A stretch of 64,000 nucleotides of DNA from Photorhabdus khanii NC19 (GCF_000517265.1 NZ_AYSJ01000002.1:679497-743496), one strand, 5' to 3'. Positions 8,948 through 19,577 are shown, counted from the first letter of the stretch. Notes: generated from the sequence alone by a model not told the origin. Numbers and translations are program-made.

Positions 8948-10609
8948 ATGGACAAAATCATTCCGTGGTGGTTACAAGGTGTTATCTATCAGATATATCC
9001 TAAGAGTTTCCAGGATACTACCGGTAGCGGAACAGGTGATCTCAACGGTATTACTTACCGGCTTGATTATCTGAAAAAACTGGGTGTGGACGCTATCTGG
9101 GTGACGCCTTTTTACTGCTCACCGCAGGTAGATAACGGTTATGATGTTGCTGATTATTGTGCGATTGATCCGGCTTACGGCTCAATGGATGATTTTAAGC
9201 GTTTGGTTGATGAAGCACATCAACGTGATATCCGTGTGATTGTGGATATCGTTTTCAACCACACCTCTACTCAACACTCATGGTTCAGGCAGGCACAGGA
9301 TATTAATAGCCCTTACCGGCAATATTACATCTGGCGGGATGGAGTGCCTGGAACACCCCCTAATAATTGGTTGTCAAAATTTGGTGGGGGTGCCTGGGAG
9401 TGGCATGAAGCGAGTCAACAATATTATTTACATTTGTTTGCTGTTGAGCAGGCAGATCTCAACTGGGAGCATGAACCCGTACGGGCCGAGCTGAAAAAGA
9501 TTTGTGAATTCTGGGCTGATCTTGGTGTTGATGGTTTCCGTTTGGATGTTATCAATCTGGTTTCTAAGCAGCAGGATTTTCCAGAAGCAACGCAGGGTGA
9601 TGGGCGTCAATTCTATACCGATGGTCCCCGTATTCATGAATTTCTGCAAGAAATAAACAGAGAAGTCTTCCAGCCGGCGGGAGTGATGACGGTAGGGGAA
9701 ATGTCTTCTACTTCACTGGAAAATTGTCAGCGCTATTCTTCATTAGAGGGTGAAGAGCTGTCGATGGTTTTTGCTTTTCACCACTTGAAAGTCGATTACC
9801 CCAATGGCGAAAAATGGGTTACAGCACCGCCTGATTTTATTGAATTGAAAAAAATCTTTGCTAAGTGGCAACAAGGCATGCATCAACGGGCGTGGAATGC
9901 GCTGTTCTGGTGTAATCACGATCAACCGCGTATTGTTTCACGTTTTGGTGGTGAAGGTGTCTGGCGGGTTCCATCCGCTAAAATGCTGGCAATGGTGCTG
10001 CACGGTATGCAGGGAACCCCTTATATCTATCAAGGGGAAGAATTGGGGATGACTAACCCTGATTTTTCCCAAATTGAAGATTACCGGGACATAGAAAGTT
10101 TAAATATTTACCGGGAGAAGATTGAGCAAGGCAATGATAAGGAAAAAATCTTATCGGTTTTAGCGAAAAAATCCCGCGACAATGGGAGAACGCCGATGCA
10201 ATGGGATACGACTTCCAATGCCGGATTTACTCAGGGAGAACCTTGGATAGCACTGAATAGTGATTATCAGGAAGTGAACGCGCAAAATGCTATCAAGGAT
10301 GAGGATTCCGTTTTCCATTGTTATGCGCGCTTAATAAAACTGCGTAAGGAATATCCGGTATTGACCTATGGCAGCTATGAAGATTTGTTGCCATCTCACT
10401 CTTCGCTTTGGTGTTATGTGCGCCGTTGGGAAAACCAAACGTTGCTGGTTATCGCCAATCTCAGTGCGGAAGTGCAGGAATGGTCGCTGGACGCTTCTTT
10501 ATCCGATTGTTCATGGGTTAAGTTAATGGGGAACTATCCTGAACATCAATCGCCTGCAAAAAATAGACAATTACAACCTTATGAAGCCGTTTATTGGTTA
10601 GCAAAATAA
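8948..10609 (+). CDS. treC: Trehalose-6-phosphate hydrolase (alpha,alpha-phosphotrehalase)
   Basis: The 553-residue GH13 enzyme splits trehalose-6-phosphate into glucose and glucose-6-phosphate in the cytoplasm, completing the path begun by TreB. The family signatures are present: W-W-L-Q-G-V-I-Y-Q-I-Y-P-K-S-F at the N-terminus, D-I-V-F-N-H near 100-105, the nucleophile Asp200 in D-G-F-R-L-D, the acid Glu251 in V-G-E-M-S-S, and N-H-D-Q-P-R for the third carboxylate. Length is near the 551 residues of E. coli TreC. Trehalose is the main insect haemolymph sugar, so this operon fits an insect pathogen. Confidence 0.97.
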   Translation: MDKIIPWWLQGVIYQIYPKSFQDTTGSGTGDLNGITYRLDYLKKLGVDAIWVTPFYCSPQVDNGYDVADYCAIDPAYGSMDDFKRLVDEAHQRDIRVIVDIVFNHTSTQHSWFRQAQDINSPYRQYYIWRDGVPGTPPNNWLSKFGGGAWEWHEASQQYYLHLFAVEQADLNWEHEPVRAELKKICEFWADLGVDGFRLDVINLVSKQQDFPEATQGDGRQFYTDGPRIHEFLQEINREVFQPAGVMTVGEMSSTSLENCQRYSSLEGEELSMVFAFHHLKVDYPNGEKWVTAPPDFIELKKIFAKWQQGMHQRAWNALFWCNHDQPRIVSRFGGEGVWRVPSAKMLAMVLHGMQGTPYIYQGEELGMTNPDFSQIEDYRDIESLNIYREKIEQGNDKEKILSVLAKKSRDNGRTPMQWDTTSNAGFTQGEPWIALNSDYQEVNAQNAIKDEDSVFHCYARLIKLRKEYPVLTYGSYEDLLPSHSSLWCYVRRWENQTLLVIANLSAEVQEWSLDASLSDCSWVKLMGNYPEHQSPAKNRQLQPYEAVYWLAK

Positions 10610-10622
10610 TTCAGGTCTAAAA

Positions 10623-10661
10623 TGGCAACAAAAAAGTTCATCAGTGACTTTTTTGTTGCCA
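10623..10661. terminator. Perfect 15-bp inverted repeat between convergent treC and suhB
   Basis: TGGCAACAAAAAAGT (10623-10637) and ACTTTTTTGTTGCCA (10647-10661) are exact reverse complements around a 9-base loop. The gene ends on both sides are convergent, so a bidirectional terminator is the natural reading. The U-tract sits inside the stem rather than after it, which is atypical. Confidence 0.65.
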
Positions 10662-10747
10662 GGTAGAATTGCCGGGCGGAGGATATATTGCATTATTACG
10701 GTTTGCCTATTATCACCCAGTAATTCCAGTTTAAGGGTTAATTTGAG

Positions 10748-11551
10748 TTAACGCTTCAATGACTCTGATAATTCATCACGCATTTCGGCCAGAATATCTT
10801 TAACAACGCGTGGGTTACCCGCAACAAGATTACCGGAATGAATGTAATTATGACCGCCAATGAAATCAGTGATGATACCGCCAGATTCACGGACTAACAG
10901 TTCTCCACCCATGAAATCCCATGGCTTCAGGCCAATTTCAAAATAACCATCAACACGGCCAGCTGCAACATAAGCCAGATCCAGCGCGGCTGAACCTGTA
11001 CGACGGAAATCAGCGCAACGAACAAATAATTTGCCTAATGTGTTGATAAAAACAGTGGAATGCTGTTTTGCTTTGAATGGGAAACCTGTCGCCAGAACAG
11101 TGCCATCCAGATCGCGGGCATTGGTGCCACGCAGACGGTAGCCATTCAACTGAGCACCCTGACCACGGGCTGTGGAGAAAAGTTCGTTACGCATTGGATC
11201 ATAAACAACAGCAACTTCAGTACGGCCTTTGATGCGTACTGCAATAGAAACGGCGAAGTGGGGGAGGCGTTTGATAAAGTTAGTGGTGCCATCCAGTGGA
11301 TCGATTACCCATTGAATATCATCATCTTCACCTGGCAATTCGCCACTCTCTTCAGTAATGATTGAGTGTTTAGGATAAGATTTGCGGATAACGTCGATAA
11401 TGAGCGCTTCTGCGGCTTTGTCAACGTTGGTAACAAAGTCGTTACTGCCTTTTTGGCTAGCTTCAACCGCATCGGGAGTTTCATAATTTTTGGCAATCAG
11501 GTTGCCGGCTTTACGCGCCGCACGTATGGCGATGGTCAGCATCGGATGCAT
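10748..11551 (-). CDS. suhB: Inositol-1-monophosphatase family protein SuhB
   Basis: The 267-residue Mg-dependent phosphatase hydrolyses inositol monophosphates. In enterobacteria it also acts with Nus factors in rRNA transcription antitermination. Metal-binding motifs are visible: I-T-E-E-S-G-E near 64-70, D-P-L-D-G-T-T-N-F near 84-92, and W-D-F-M-G-G-E-L-L near 211-219. Length equals E. coli SuhB. It is divergent from trmJ, the conserved enterobacterial arrangement. Nothing in the frame looks damaged. Confidence 0.97.
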   Translation of the reverse strand: MHPMLTIAIRAARKAGNLIAKNYETPDAVEASQKGSNDFVTNVDKAAEALIIDVIRKSYPKHSIITEESGELPGEDDDIQWVIDPLDGTTNFIKRLPHFAVSIAVRIKGRTEVAVVYDPMRNELFSTARGQGAQLNGYRLRGTNARDLDGTVLATGFPFKAKQHSTVFINTLGKLFVRCADFRRTGSAALDLAYVAAGRVDGYFEIGLKPWDFMGGELLVRESGGIITDFIGGHNYIHSGNLVAGNPRVVKDILAEMRDELSESLKR

Positions 11552-11676
11552 GGGATATCTTCCACCAGGATGTTAAAGAACGGATAATTAATCGGCGCGC
11601 AGTATAGCAGTAGTTCGGAAAAATGACTAACGCTGTGTTAAGATATTTGGCTCTTATAACTAATCCAGAAGTTATC

Positions 11677-12402
11677 ATGTTAGAAAATATCCGCATTATC
11701 CTGGTTGAAACTTCCCATACCGGGAATATGGGGTCAACCGCCCGGGCAATGAAAACCATGGGATTAACAAACCTTTATCTGGTTAATCCACTGGTTCAGC
11801 CAGATTCCCATGCGATTGCGCTTTCTGCTGGTGCCAGCGATGTTATTGGTAATGCGACTATTGTTGATAGTTTGGATAAAGCTCTGGCTGGCTGTGAACT
11901 GGTGATTGGCACCAGCGCCCGTTCAAGAACCCTCTCATGGCCGATGGTCGAACCCCGTGAATGTGGCGAGCGCAGTGTTCAGGAAGCTCAACATGCGCCG
12001 GTGGCAATTATTTTCGGGCGTGAGCGTGTAGGGCTGACGAATGAAGAATTGCAGAAGTGTCATTATCATCTGAATATCCCGACTAACCCAGAATATAGTT
12101 CGTTAAATCTGGCTATGGCTGTCCAGCTTGTCAGTTATGAAATTCGTATGGCATATCTGGCATGTCAGGATAAACCTGAGCAGAAAACAGATGAGACTGA
12201 ATATCCATTAGTTGATGATATGGAACGTTTTTATCATCATCTTGAACGTGTATTATATGATTCTGGTTTCATCAGGAAAGCCCACCCTGGTCAAATAATG
12301 AATAAGTTAAGACGGCTTTTCACCCGTGCCCGACCTGAAACGCAGGAGCTGAATATTCTGCGTGGTATCCTGACCTCCATTGAGAAATGGGCGAAAAAAT
12401 AG
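11677..12402 (+). CDS. trmJ: tRNA (cytidine/uridine-2'-O-)-methyltransferase TrmJ
   Basis: This SPOUT-class methyltransferase uses S-adenosylmethionine to 2'-O-methylate position 32 of several tRNAs. I take the ATG at 11677 ([17 protein letters not shown]) because it coincides with the E. coli start; the open frame extends 18 codons further upstream but without family similarity. The C-terminal knot motifs F-G-R-E-R-V-G-L-T and [13 protein letters not shown] are intact. The stop codon lies inside the first IscR-type site of the isc promoter, so the two loci are tightly packed. Confidence 0.95.
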   Translation: MLENIRIILVETSHTGNMGSTARAMKTMGLTNLYLVNPLVQPDSHAIALSAGASDVIGNATIVDSLDKALAGCELVIGTSARSRTLSWPMVEPRECGERSVQEAQHAPVAIIFGRERVGLTNEELQKCHYHLNIPTNPEYSSLNLAMAVQLVSYEIRMAYLACQDKPEQKTDETEYPLVDDMERFYHHLERVLYDSGFIRKAHPGQIMNKLRRLFTRARPETQELNILRGILTSIEKWAKK

Positions 12403-12423
12403 TTGAGTAAATTACTTGGTTAA
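12399..12423 (+). promoter_or_regulatory. IscR type 1 site A
   Basis: This 25-bp sequence begins ATAGTTGAGTAAATTACTTG. It resembles the type 1 (cluster-bound IscR) motif ATASYYGACTRWWWYAGTCRRSTAT in its left half and less well in the right. It overlaps the trmJ stop codon and abuts site B without any gap. Confidence 0.6.
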
Positions 12424-12448
12424 ATAGTTGACTAAAATACTCAGGAAT
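12424..12448 (+). promoter_or_regulatory. IscR type 1 site B
   Basis: This 25-bp sequence begins ATAGTTGACTAAAATACTCA and ends GGAAT. It closely resembles the E. coli iscR promoter site bound by [2Fe-2S]-IscR. It starts exactly where site A ends. The iscR ATG lies 40 bp downstream, so promoter occlusion and autorepression are expected. Confidence 0.78.
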
Positions 12449-12487
12449 GACACAATTTCGTCATATTTCACCACGGGGTAATCATTT

Positions 12488-12982
12488 ATGAGATTGACAT
12501 CTAAAGGGCGTTATGCAGTAACTGCCATGCTTGATGTGGCGTTACACTCACAAGAAGGTCCGGTACCACTGGCCGACATTTCTGAACGTCAGGGTATTTC
12601 CCTCTCTTATCTTGAGCAGTTATTCTCTCGCTTGCGCAAAAATGGTCTGGTTTCAAGTGTCCGTGGTCCGGGTGGCGGTTATTTACTGGGCAGAGATGCC
12701 GGGGAAATTGTTGTCTCCGAAGTTATTTTCGCTGTTGATGAATCGGTAGACGCGACGCGTTGCCAGGGCAGAGAAGGGTGTCAGGGCGGTGATCGCTGTC
12801 TGACTCATACTTTATGGCGCGATTTAAGTGATCGTATTACCGGTTTCCTGAGTAGCATCAGTTTAGAAGAATTAGTTAATAACCAGGAAGTATTAGACGT
12901 TGCTGACCGCCAGGATAACGATAAGCGCCGCGCACCTCACGGCAGAGCACAAGAAACAATTAATGTTAATCTGCGCGCATAA
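12488..12982 (+). CDS. iscR: Fe-S cluster-sensing transcriptional regulator IscR
   Basis: The 164-residue Rrf2-family regulator has a winged helix (about 1-60, [12 protein letters not shown]). Cys92, Cys98 and Cys104 with His107 form the [2Fe-2S] site, all preserved at E. coli positions. With a cluster it represses isc transcription; without it IscR activates alternative Fe-S assembly where present. It is the first gene of the isc operon and lies behind two tandem IscR-type sites. The C-terminal tail (about 143-164) is charged and probably disordered. Confidence 0.98.
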   Translation: MRLTSKGRYAVTAMLDVALHSQEGPVPLADISERQGISLSYLEQLFSRLRKNGLVSSVRGPGGGYLLGRDAGEIVVSEVIFAVDESVDATRCQGREGCQGGDRCLTHTLWRDLSDRITGFLSSISLEELVNNQEVLDVADRQDNDKRRAPHGRAQETINVNLRA

Positions 12983-13028
12983 GCAGAACTTGTGATGAAT
13001 TGAAGTATTAGAAGGGAGCATGTGAGCA

Positions 13029-14243
13029 ATGAAATTACCAATTTATTTAGACTACTCAGCAACAACACCGGTTGATCCGCGTGTTGCTGAAAAGATGATG
13101 CATTATCTGACCATGGACGGGGTATTTGGTAACCCAGCGTCCCGTTCTCACCGTTTTGGCTGGCAGGCTGAAGAAGCGGTTGATATTGCCCGTAATCAGA
13201 TTGCTGATTTAGTGGGTGCCGATCCACGTGAGATTGTTTTCACTTCCGGCGCAACGGAATCTGACAATCTTGCTATTAAAGGTGCTGCTAATTTTTATCA
13301 GAAAAAGGGCAAGCATATCATCACCAGCAAAACCGAACATAAAGCGGTTCTGGATACTTGCCGTCAGTTAGAGCGTGAAGGGTTTGAAGTCACTTATCTG
13401 GCACCTCAGAGCAATGGACTGATTGATTTAAACGATCTGGAAGCCGCAGTGCGTGATGACACTATGCTGATTTCTATCATGCATGTTAACAATGAAATTG
13501 GTGTGGTGCAGGATATCGCTGCAATCGGTGAAATGTGTCGTAGCCGCGGTATCATTTTCCATGTTGATGCGACTCAGAGCGTAGGTAAATTACCTATCGA
13601 CCTAGCCAAACTGAAAGTCGATCTGATGTCTTTCTCTGCGCATAAAATTTATGGGCCGATGGGGATTGGCGCGTTGTATGTTCGCCGCAAACCACGCATT
13701 CGTATTGAAGCTCAACAGCATGGTGGCGGTCATGAACGTGGTATGCGTTCCGGTACTTTGCCGGTTCACCAGATTGTCGGTATGGGTGAAGCTTACCGCA
13801 TTGCCAAACAGGAAATGGACAATGAATCTCAGCGTCTGCGTGGCCTGCGTTTACGCCTGTGGCAGGGTATCAAAGATATCGAAGAAGTCTTCCTTAATGG
13901 CGACTTGGAACATGGCGCACCACACATTCTGAATGTCAGCTTCAATTATGTTGAAGGCGAATCACTGATAATGTCATTAAAAGATCTGGCGGTTTCCTCT
14001 GGTTCTGCCTGTACTTCTGCCAGCCTGGAACCCTCCTACGTATTGCGTGCGCTAGGTATGAATGACGAACTGGCTCACAGTTCTATCCGTTTCTCTTTAG
14101 GGCGCTTTACCACGGAAGAAGAGATCGACTACGCCATTGAACTGATTCACAAATCTATTGGCCGCCTGCGTGAACTCTCTCCACTGTGGGAAATGTTCAA
14201 ACAAGGTGTGGATCTCAACAGTATCGAATGGTCTCATCACTAA
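13029..14243 (+). CDS. iscS: Cysteine desulfurase IscS
   Basis: The 404-residue PLP enzyme removes sulfur from cysteine as a persulfide and passes it to IscU, to tRNA thiolation and to other acceptors. The PLP lysine is in S-A-H-K-I-Y-G-P near 206 and the mobile persulfide cysteine in [10 protein letters not shown] near 328. Length equals E. coli IscS. It follows iscR by 46 bp and precedes iscU by 27 bp, so it is co-transcribed. The ATG at 13029 is preceded by GGGAGC. Confidence 0.98.
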   Translation: MKLPIYLDYSATTPVDPRVAEKMMHYLTMDGVFGNPASRSHRFGWQAEEAVDIARNQIADLVGADPREIVFTSGATESDNLAIKGAANFYQKKGKHIITSKTEHKAVLDTCRQLEREGFEVTYLAPQSNGLIDLNDLEAAVRDDTMLISIMHVNNEIGVVQDIAAIGEMCRSRGIIFHVDATQSVGKLPIDLAKLKVDLMSFSAHKIYGPMGIGALYVRRKPRIRIEAQQHGGGHERGMRSGTLPVHQIVGMGEAYRIAKQEMDNESQRLRGLRLRLWQGIKDIEEVFLNGDLEHGAPHILNVSFNYVEGESLIMSLKDLAVSSGSACTSASLEPSYVLRALGMNDELAHSSIRFSLGRFTTEEEIDYAIELIHKSIGRLRELSPLWEMFKQGVDLNSIEWSHH

Positions 14244-14270
14244 TCAGACGGTTTCAGGAGTAATAACATC

Positions 14271-14657
14271 ATGGCTTACAGCGAAAAAGTAATTGATCAC
14301 TATGAAAATCCACGTAACGTCGGTTCTTTCGATAATGAAGATCCAACAGTTGGCAGCGGCATGGTCGGTGCCCCTGCCTGTGGTGACGTCATGAAACTGC
14401 AAATCAAAGTCAATAATGAAGGCATTATTGAAGATGCGCGTTTCAAAACTTACGGTTGTGGTTCTGCAATCGCGTCCAGCTCTTTAGTCACTGAGTGGAT
14501 GAAAGGCAAATCTTTGGAGCAGGCAGAATCGATTAAAAATACTGAAATTGCAGATGAGTTAGAACTGCCACCGGTGAAGATTCACTGTTCTATTCTGGCA
14601 GAAGATGCCATTAAAGCGGCCATTGCGGATTACAAAAGTAAGCGCCAGGGCAAGTAA
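14271..14657 (+). CDS. iscU: Fe-S cluster scaffold protein IscU
   Basis: The 128-residue scaffold builds [2Fe-2S] clusters from IscS sulfur. The three cluster cysteines are present at 37, 63 and 106, and the HscA recognition motif L-P-P-V-K is at 99-103. Length and residues equal E. coli IscU. It lies between iscS and iscA in the isc operon. A short hairpin overlaps its stop codon and the gap to iscA is the largest in the operon (103 bp), a possible place for mRNA processing. Confidence 0.98.
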   Translation: MAYSEKVIDHYENPRNVGSFDNEDPTVGSGMVGAPACGDVMKLQIKVNNEGIIEDARFKTYGCGSAIASSSLVTEWMKGKSLEQAESIKNTEIADELELPPVKIHCSILAEDAIKAAIADYKSKRQGK

Positions 14658-14663
14658 TTGCCC
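14648..14663 (+). other. Small hairpin across the iscU stop codon
   Basis: GGGCAA and TTGCCC pair around a GTAA tetraloop that contains part of the TAA stop. There is no U-tract, so it is not a classic terminator. It could stabilise or mark the 3' end of an iscRSU mRNA segment. Confidence 0.35.
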
Positions 14664-14760
14664 TTGATAATAAGAAAATAGAAAATAAATTTGGTGGATG
14701 CTGGCTGTTATATACCAACCAGTATCCGCCTTTGCTGGTTTTAAAAAGTGAGGTTGTTGT

Positions 14761-15084
14761 ATGTCAATTTCCCTTACAGAAAGTGCTGCACAACGCGTTT
14801 CGTCATTCCTGGGCCACCGTGGAAAAGGCGTTGGCTTACGTCTTGGTGTCAGAACATCAGGCTGCTCAGGTATGGCATATTTGCTTGAATTTGCCGATGT
14901 GATTAACGAAGACGATACCGTGTTTGAAGAGAAGGGCGTCAAAGTTATTATAGACGGCAAGAGCATGGTCTATCTCGACGGTACAGAACTGGATTTTGTT
15001 AAAGAGGGCCTTAACGAAGGCTTTAAATTCAACAACCCGAATGTTTCCAGCGAATGTGGTTGTGGAGAAAGTTTTAACGTTTAA
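14761..15084 (+). CDS. iscA: Iron-sulfur cluster assembly protein IscA
   Basis: The 107-residue A-type carrier takes clusters from IscU and delivers them to targets such as [4Fe-4S] enzymes. The three conserved cysteines are at 35 (S-G-C-S-G) and at 99 and 101 (E-C-G-C-G-E-S-F). Length equals E. coli IscA. The predicted start ATG at 14761 is preceded by GAGG and is the expected M-S-I-S-L-T-E start. Confidence 0.98.
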   Translation: MSISLTESAAQRVSSFLGHRGKGVGLRLGVRTSGCSGMAYLLEFADVINEDDTVFEEKGVKVIIDGKSMVYLDGTELDFVKEGLNEGFKFNNPNVSSECGCGESFNV

Positions 15085-15121
15085 TTCCGTTTTTCGGCCA
15101 AATCCAGAGTAAATTTAGATT

Positions 15122-15643
15122 ATGGACTATTTCACTTTATTCGGGCTGCCGGCTCGTTATGTTATTGACCGTGAACAGCTGACACACTGCTATCAGGAAT
15201 TGCAGCGTCAGTTTCACCCTGATCGCTTTGCTAATCAGCCAGAGCGTGAAAAAACGCTGGCATTGCAGCAGGCAGCGACTATCAATGACGGCTATCAGAT
15301 GCTCAAACATCCACTGAAACGCGCTGAATATATGCTTTCTCTGCATGGTTTTGATTTAGCCAATGAGCAGCACACCATGAATGACCACACTTTCCTGATG
15401 GAACAGCTCATGTTGCGGGAAGAGTTGGAATTTATTGAAAGTAAAGCGAATGCAGAAGCGGCACTGGCTGATTTCGCTGAACGTCTGAACGGGATGATTA
15501 AAACCCGCAGTCAGCAAATGGAACAACAATTGAATGACCAGCAGTGGGAGCAGGCAGCCGATACCGTTCGTAAATTGCGTTTTCTGGATAAATTGCAGCA
15601 GCAGGTTGAACAACTGGAAGAACGTTTACTGGACGACTTTTAA
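15122..15643 (+). CDS. hscB: Co-chaperone HscB (Hsc20)
   Basis: The 173-residue J-domain protein recruits IscU to HscA and stimulates its ATPase. The J-domain (about 1-75) carries the H-P-D motif in R-Q-F-H-P-D-R-F near residue 32-34. The C-terminal part is a three-helix IscU-binding domain rich in Gln and Leu. It is close to the 171 residues of E. coli HscB. Eleven bp separate it from hscA. Confidence 0.97.
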   Translation: MDYFTLFGLPARYVIDREQLTHCYQELQRQFHPDRFANQPEREKTLALQQAATINDGYQMLKHPLKRAEYMLSLHGFDLANEQHTMNDHTFLMEQLMLREELEFIESKANAEAALADFAERLNGMIKTRSQQMEQQLNDQQWEQAADTVRKLRFLDKLQQQVEQLEERLLDDF

Positions 15644-15654
15644 GGAAAGCGTAT

Positions 15655-17505
15655 ATGGCTTTATTACAAATCAGCGAGCCGGGTTTATCCGCTGTACCAC
15701 ATCAACGTCGTTTAGCGGCCGGCATTGATTTAGGCACGACGCATTCATTAGTTGCCACTGTTCGCAGTGGGCAAGCGGAAACACTGATGGATAGCGAAAA
15801 CCGTTACCTGCTTCCTTCCGTTGTCCACTACCATGAAAATGGTATTGAAATTGGCTGGCTAGCCCGTCAACAGGCGGCGCATGATCCGGCTAATACCATC
15901 AGTTCTGTGAAGCGCATGATGGGGCGTTCTCTGGCGGATATTCAGCAACGTTACCCAAATCTGCCTTATCAATTTCAGGCGAGTGAAAACGGTTTGCCGT
16001 TAATCAATACGGCGACGGGGTTGGTCGATCCTATTCAGGTTTCTTCTGAAATTCTTAAATTGCTGGCACAGCGTGCAGAAGAAACACTGGATGGTAAGCT
16101 TGATGGGGTTGTGATCACCGTTCCAGCCTACTTTGATGATGCCCAGCGTCAGGGAACCAAAGACGCGGCGCGTTTAGCCGGATTACATGTTCTGCGCCTG
16201 CTTAATGAACCCACTGCCGCTGCGATTGCCTACGGGTTGGATTCTGGTCAGGAAGGGGTTATCGCGGTTTATGATTTAGGGGGCGGTACCTTTGACGTTT
16301 CCATTCTCCGGTTAAGCCGAGGTGTCTTTGAAGTACTGGCAACCGGCGGTGACACCGCGCTTGGTGGGGATGATTTCGATGCGATACTGGCTGACTGGAT
16401 CCGTGAACAGGCGGGTATTGGCAATCGTGATAACCATAGTCTGCAACGCCAGCTATTGGACGTGTCCGCCGAGGTGAAAATCACCTTGAGTGATGTTGAT
16501 GTTGCAGAGATAAACATAGCCGGCTGGCAGGGAAAAATCACCCGTTCCGAATTTGAAGCATTGATTACCCCGTTGGTAAAACGGACTTTGCTGGCAAGCC
16601 GTCGGGCGTTGAAAGATGCCGAAGTCTCTGCGGACGAGGTTTTACAGGTGGTTATGGTGGGTGGCTCAACCCGTGTACCGTTGGTTCGTCACATGGTTGG
16701 CGAATTTTTCGCCCGTAAGCCACTGACATCCATTGATCCTGATAAAGTTGTTGCTGTCGGTGCATCAATTCAGGCAGATATTTTGGTGGGTAACAAACCA
16801 GATAGCGACATGCTGCTGTTGGATGTTATTCCGCTGTCACTTGGGCTGGAAACGATGGGGGGACTGGTTGAAAAAGTCATCCCACGCAATACAACCATTC
16901 CGGCTGCGAGAGCGCAGGAGTTCACGACCTTCAAAGACGGCCAGAGTGCGATGAGTATGCATGTGGTACAAGGGGAAAGGGAATTGGTGAGTGATTGCCG
17001 TTCACTGGCCCGTTTTACCCTGCGTGGCATTCCTCCGTTACCGGCAGGTGGCGCTCATATCCGGGTCACATTCCAAGTGGATGCTGATGGCTTGTTGAGC
17101 GTGAGCGCGTTGGAAAAATCCACTGGTGTAGAAGCGTCTATTCAGGTGAAACCGTCCTATGGTTTGTCTGATGAAGAAATCGCCCGCATGATAAAAGATT
17201 CTATGGCGAATGCTCAGGAAGATATCACTGTGCGCAAACTGGCAGAACAAAAAGTAGAAGCGGCGCGGGTACTGGAAAGTGTCACCAGTGCGTTAGAAAA
17301 AGATGCCGATCTGCTGAATGAACAAGAACACGCGGCGATTGATACTGCCGTAGAAACACTGATAAAAAGCGTTCAGGGGAGTGATCCTGAAGTGATTGAG
17401 AACGCAATTAAACAACTGGATAAGCAAACGCAGGAATTCGCTGCACGCCGGATGGATTCATCTGTTCGTCGGGCGTTGGCGGGCCATTCTGTGGACGAGA
17501 TTTAA
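15655..17505 (+). CDS. hscA: Fe-S assembly chaperone HscA (Hsp70 family)
   Basis: The 616-residue Hsp70-type ATPase binds the L-P-P-V-K motif of IscU and drives cluster transfer. The phosphate-1 motif [11 protein letters not shown] (near 23-33), the [10 protein letters not shown] motif (near 208-217) and the connecting [10 protein letters not shown] motif are intact. The substrate-binding domain and helical lid follow. Length equals E. coli HscA. fdx begins 2 bp after its stop, implying translational coupling. Confidence 0.98.
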   Translation: MALLQISEPGLSAVPHQRRLAAGIDLGTTHSLVATVRSGQAETLMDSENRYLLPSVVHYHENGIEIGWLARQQAAHDPANTISSVKRMMGRSLADIQQRYPNLPYQFQASENGLPLINTATGLVDPIQVSSEILKLLAQRAEETLDGKLDGVVITVPAYFDDAQRQGTKDAARLAGLHVLRLLNEPTAAAIAYGLDSGQEGVIAVYDLGGGTFDVSILRLSRGVFEVLATGGDTALGGDDFDAILADWIREQAGIGNRDNHSLQRQLLDVSAEVKITLSDVDVAEINIAGWQGKITRSEFEALITPLVKRTLLASRRALKDAEVSADEVLQVVMVGGSTRVPLVRHMVGEFFARKPLTSIDPDKVVAVGASIQADILVGNKPDSDMLLLDVIPLSLGLETMGGLVEKVIPRNTTIPAARAQEFTTFKDGQSAMSMHVVQGERELVSDCRSLARFTLRGIPPLPAGGAHIRVTFQVDADGLLSVSALEKSTGVEASIQVKPSYGLSDEEIARMIKDSMANAQEDITVRKLAEQKVEAARVLESVTSALEKDADLLNEQEHAAIDTAVETLIKSVQGSDPEVIENAIKQLDKQTQEFAARRMDSSVRRALAGHSVDEI

Positions 17506-17507
17506 TT

Positions 17508-17843
17508 ATGCCGAAAATTATATTTTTACCTCATAACGATCTTTGCCCTGATGGTGCAGTTCTGGAAGCCAAAGAAGGGGAATCCATTCTGAACGTTGCA
17601 TTGCGCAATGGGATTGAGATTGAGCATGCCTGTGAAAAATCCTGTGCTTGCACCACTTGCCACTGTATCGTTCGTGAAGGTTTCGATTCACTGGAAGAGA
17701 GCTCAGAACTGGAAGACGACATGCTGGATAAAGCCTGGGGACTTGAACCGGAAAGTCGTCTGAGTTGTCAGGCCAGAGTCTCGGACGAAGACTTGGTCAT
17801 CGAAATTCCAAAATACACCATTAACCATGCCCGTGAGCACTGA
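17508..17843 (+). CDS. fdx: Adrenodoxin-type [2Fe-2S] ferredoxin
   Basis: The 111-residue ferredoxin supplies electrons for Fe-S cluster assembly. The cluster ligands Cys42, Cys48, Cys51 and Cys87 are all present in the C-x5-C-x2-C pattern plus a distal cysteine. It also has a further Cys46, as the E. coli protein does. It is the penultimate isc gene and its start follows hscA by 2 bp. Confidence 0.97.
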   Translation: MPKIIFLPHNDLCPDGAVLEAKEGESILNVALRNGIEIEHACEKSCACTTCHCIVREGFDSLEESSELEDDMLDKAWGLEPESRLSCQARVSDEDLVIEIPKYTINHAREH

Positions 17844-17861
17844 TTGGCAGGAGAAATATCA

Positions 17862-18062
17862 ATGAGCCTGAAATGGTCTGATAGCCGTGAAATCGGTGAA
17901 GCGCTGTTTGACAAATTTCCTGATTTGGATCCAAAAACAGTTCGCTTTACTGATATGCATCAATGGATTTGTGACCTGGATGATTTTGAGGATGCGCCTG
18001 AAAAATCCAATGAAAAAGTTCTGGAAGCGATTCTTTTGGTCTGGCTGGATGAGTTTGAGTAA
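17862..18062 (+). CDS. iscX: Fe-S assembly protein IscX
   Basis: The 66-residue acidic protein binds IscS and iron and tunes cluster assembly. I chose the ATG at 17862 ([12 protein letters not shown]) because it matches the family start and is preceded by GGAG; an upstream in-frame extension of six codons is not conserved. The diagnostic D-M-H-Q-W-I-C-D-L segment is intact. It ends the isc operon, followed by a strong terminator. Confidence 0.96.
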   Translation: MSLKWSDSREIGEALFDKFPDLDPKTVRFTDMHQWICDLDDFEDAPEKSNEKVLEAILLVWLDEFE

Positions 18063-18121
18063 CAAATAGCATTAATTTGTTATTTATCTGTCACAGTTTT
18101 AAGGTAGTCTGAGCGTTAATG

Positions 18122-18147
18122 AAAAACTGGCTTTAGCCAGTTTTTTT
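18122..18147 (+). terminator. Rho-independent terminator of the isc operon
   Basis: AAAAACTGGC and GCCAGTTTTT form a 10-bp stem with a TTTA tetraloop, followed by further Ts (T-run 18141-18147). It lies 60 bp after iscX and about 100 bp before pepB. Confidence 0.9.
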
Positions 18148-18245
18148 ATAGGTTTGATATCTGGCAGACGAATAATTATATGGGTGGAAGTCTGAATAAA
18201 ATCCTGGCTGCCATCAAGCGGTGAATAATAAGAGGTGAGAAAAGA

Positions 18246-19541
18246 ATGACTAAACAAATCATGCCAATAACACTGTCTTATGAGCCAGCAGCAGCTTGCT
18301 GGGGTGAAAAAGCGCTGATTAGTTCGAGTGAGCAAGGGATGACGATTCATCTGACGGGTAAAGGCAAATTGGGTGCGGTTCAACGAGCCGGACGTAAAAT
18401 TGATGGTCAGGGAATTCGTCATGTAGCTCTGGTTGGTGAAGGCTGGGATTTAGAAAAAAGTTGGGCATTTTGGCAAGGTTTCCGTGCACCAAAAGGCAGC
18501 CGTTCTATTGAATGGCCTCAATTGCCTGCGGCTGAAAAACAAGAACTGGAAAGCAGAATTAAAATTATTGATTGGGTGCGTGACACCATCAATATGTCAG
18601 CGGAAGAGCTTGGGCCGGAACAATTGGCAAAGCGTGCTATTGACTTGATGTGTGGTGTTGCTGGTGAAGCGGTAAATTATCGCATTACTAAAGGAGAAGA
18701 TTTACGTGAACAGGGTTATGCGGGTATTCATACTGTTGGTCGCGGTTCTTCCCGTGATCCGATATTGTTGGCGCTGGATTACAACCCGACTGACAACCCA
18801 CACGCGCCGATATTCGCCTGTTTGGTGGGTAAAGGCATCACATTTGACACCGGCGGCTACAGCCTGAAACAATCTTCTTTTATGGACTCCATGAAATCAG
18901 ATATGGGTGGAGCGGCAACGCTGGCGGGTGCGCTGGCGTTGGCCATCAGCCGAGGCCTGAAACAGCGCGTTAAACTGTTCCTCTGCATTGCGGATAACAT
19001 GGTCAGTGGTAACGCTTTTAAACTGGGTGATATTATCCGTTACCGTAATGGTAAATCTGTTGAAGTTATGAACACCGATGCGGAAGGTCGTTTAGTGCTG
19101 GCTGATGGTTTAATTGATGCCAGCAGAGAGAAGGCGAAGTTAATCATTGATGCAGCGACCCTGACAGGCGCAGCGAAAACGGCTGTGGGTAATGATTATC
19201 ACTGTGTATTCAGCTTTGATGATAAATTGGCGGCGGATCTGTTGGCCGCATCAGAATCTGAAAATGAATTGTTCTGGCGTCTGCCATTGGCTGAATTTCA
19301 TCGTAGCCAACTGCCATCGAATTTTGCTGAGTTGAACAATGTCGCGGCACCATCACATACTGCCGGTGCCAGTACTGCGGCGGCTTTCCTGTCTCACTTT
19401 GTGGAAGAATACCAAAAGGGCTGGGTTCATATTGACTGCTCTGCGACTTACCGTAAATCTGCGGTAGAACATTGGTCGGCTGGCGCAACGGGTTATGGCG
19501 TTCGTTCGATTGCTAATTTATTGTTGGCAAAAACGAAATAA
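18246..19541 (+). CDS. pepB: Aminopeptidase B (leucyl aminopeptidase family M17)
   Basis: The 431-residue cytoplasmic peptidase removes N-terminal residues from peptides using two metal ions. The M17 signatures [15 protein letters not shown] (near 196-210) and [12 protein letters not shown] (near 278-289) carry the metal and catalytic residues. Length is near that of E. coli PepB (427), shorter than PepA. The location just after iscX is the conserved one. It has its own upstream region behind the isc terminator. Confidence 0.96.
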   Translation: MTKQIMPITLSYEPAAACWGEKALISSSEQGMTIHLTGKGKLGAVQRAGRKIDGQGIRHVALVGEGWDLEKSWAFWQGFRAPKGSRSIEWPQLPAAEKQELESRIKIIDWVRDTINMSAEELGPEQLAKRAIDLMCGVAGEAVNYRITKGEDLREQGYAGIHTVGRGSSRDPILLALDYNPTDNPHAPIFACLVGKGITFDTGGYSLKQSSFMDSMKSDMGGAATLAGALALAISRGLKQRVKLFLCIADNMVSGNAFKLGDIIRYRNGKSVEVMNTDAEGRLVLADGLIDASREKAKLIIDAATLTGAAKTAVGNDYHCVFSFDDKLAADLLAASESENELFWRLPLAEFHRSQLPSNFAELNNVAAPSHTAGASTAAAFLSHFVEEYQKGWVHIDCSATYRKSAVEHWSAGATGYGVRSIANLLLAKTK

Positions 19542-19577
19542 ATCCATTTTATATAAAAAAACTGATTGGAGATTTTT

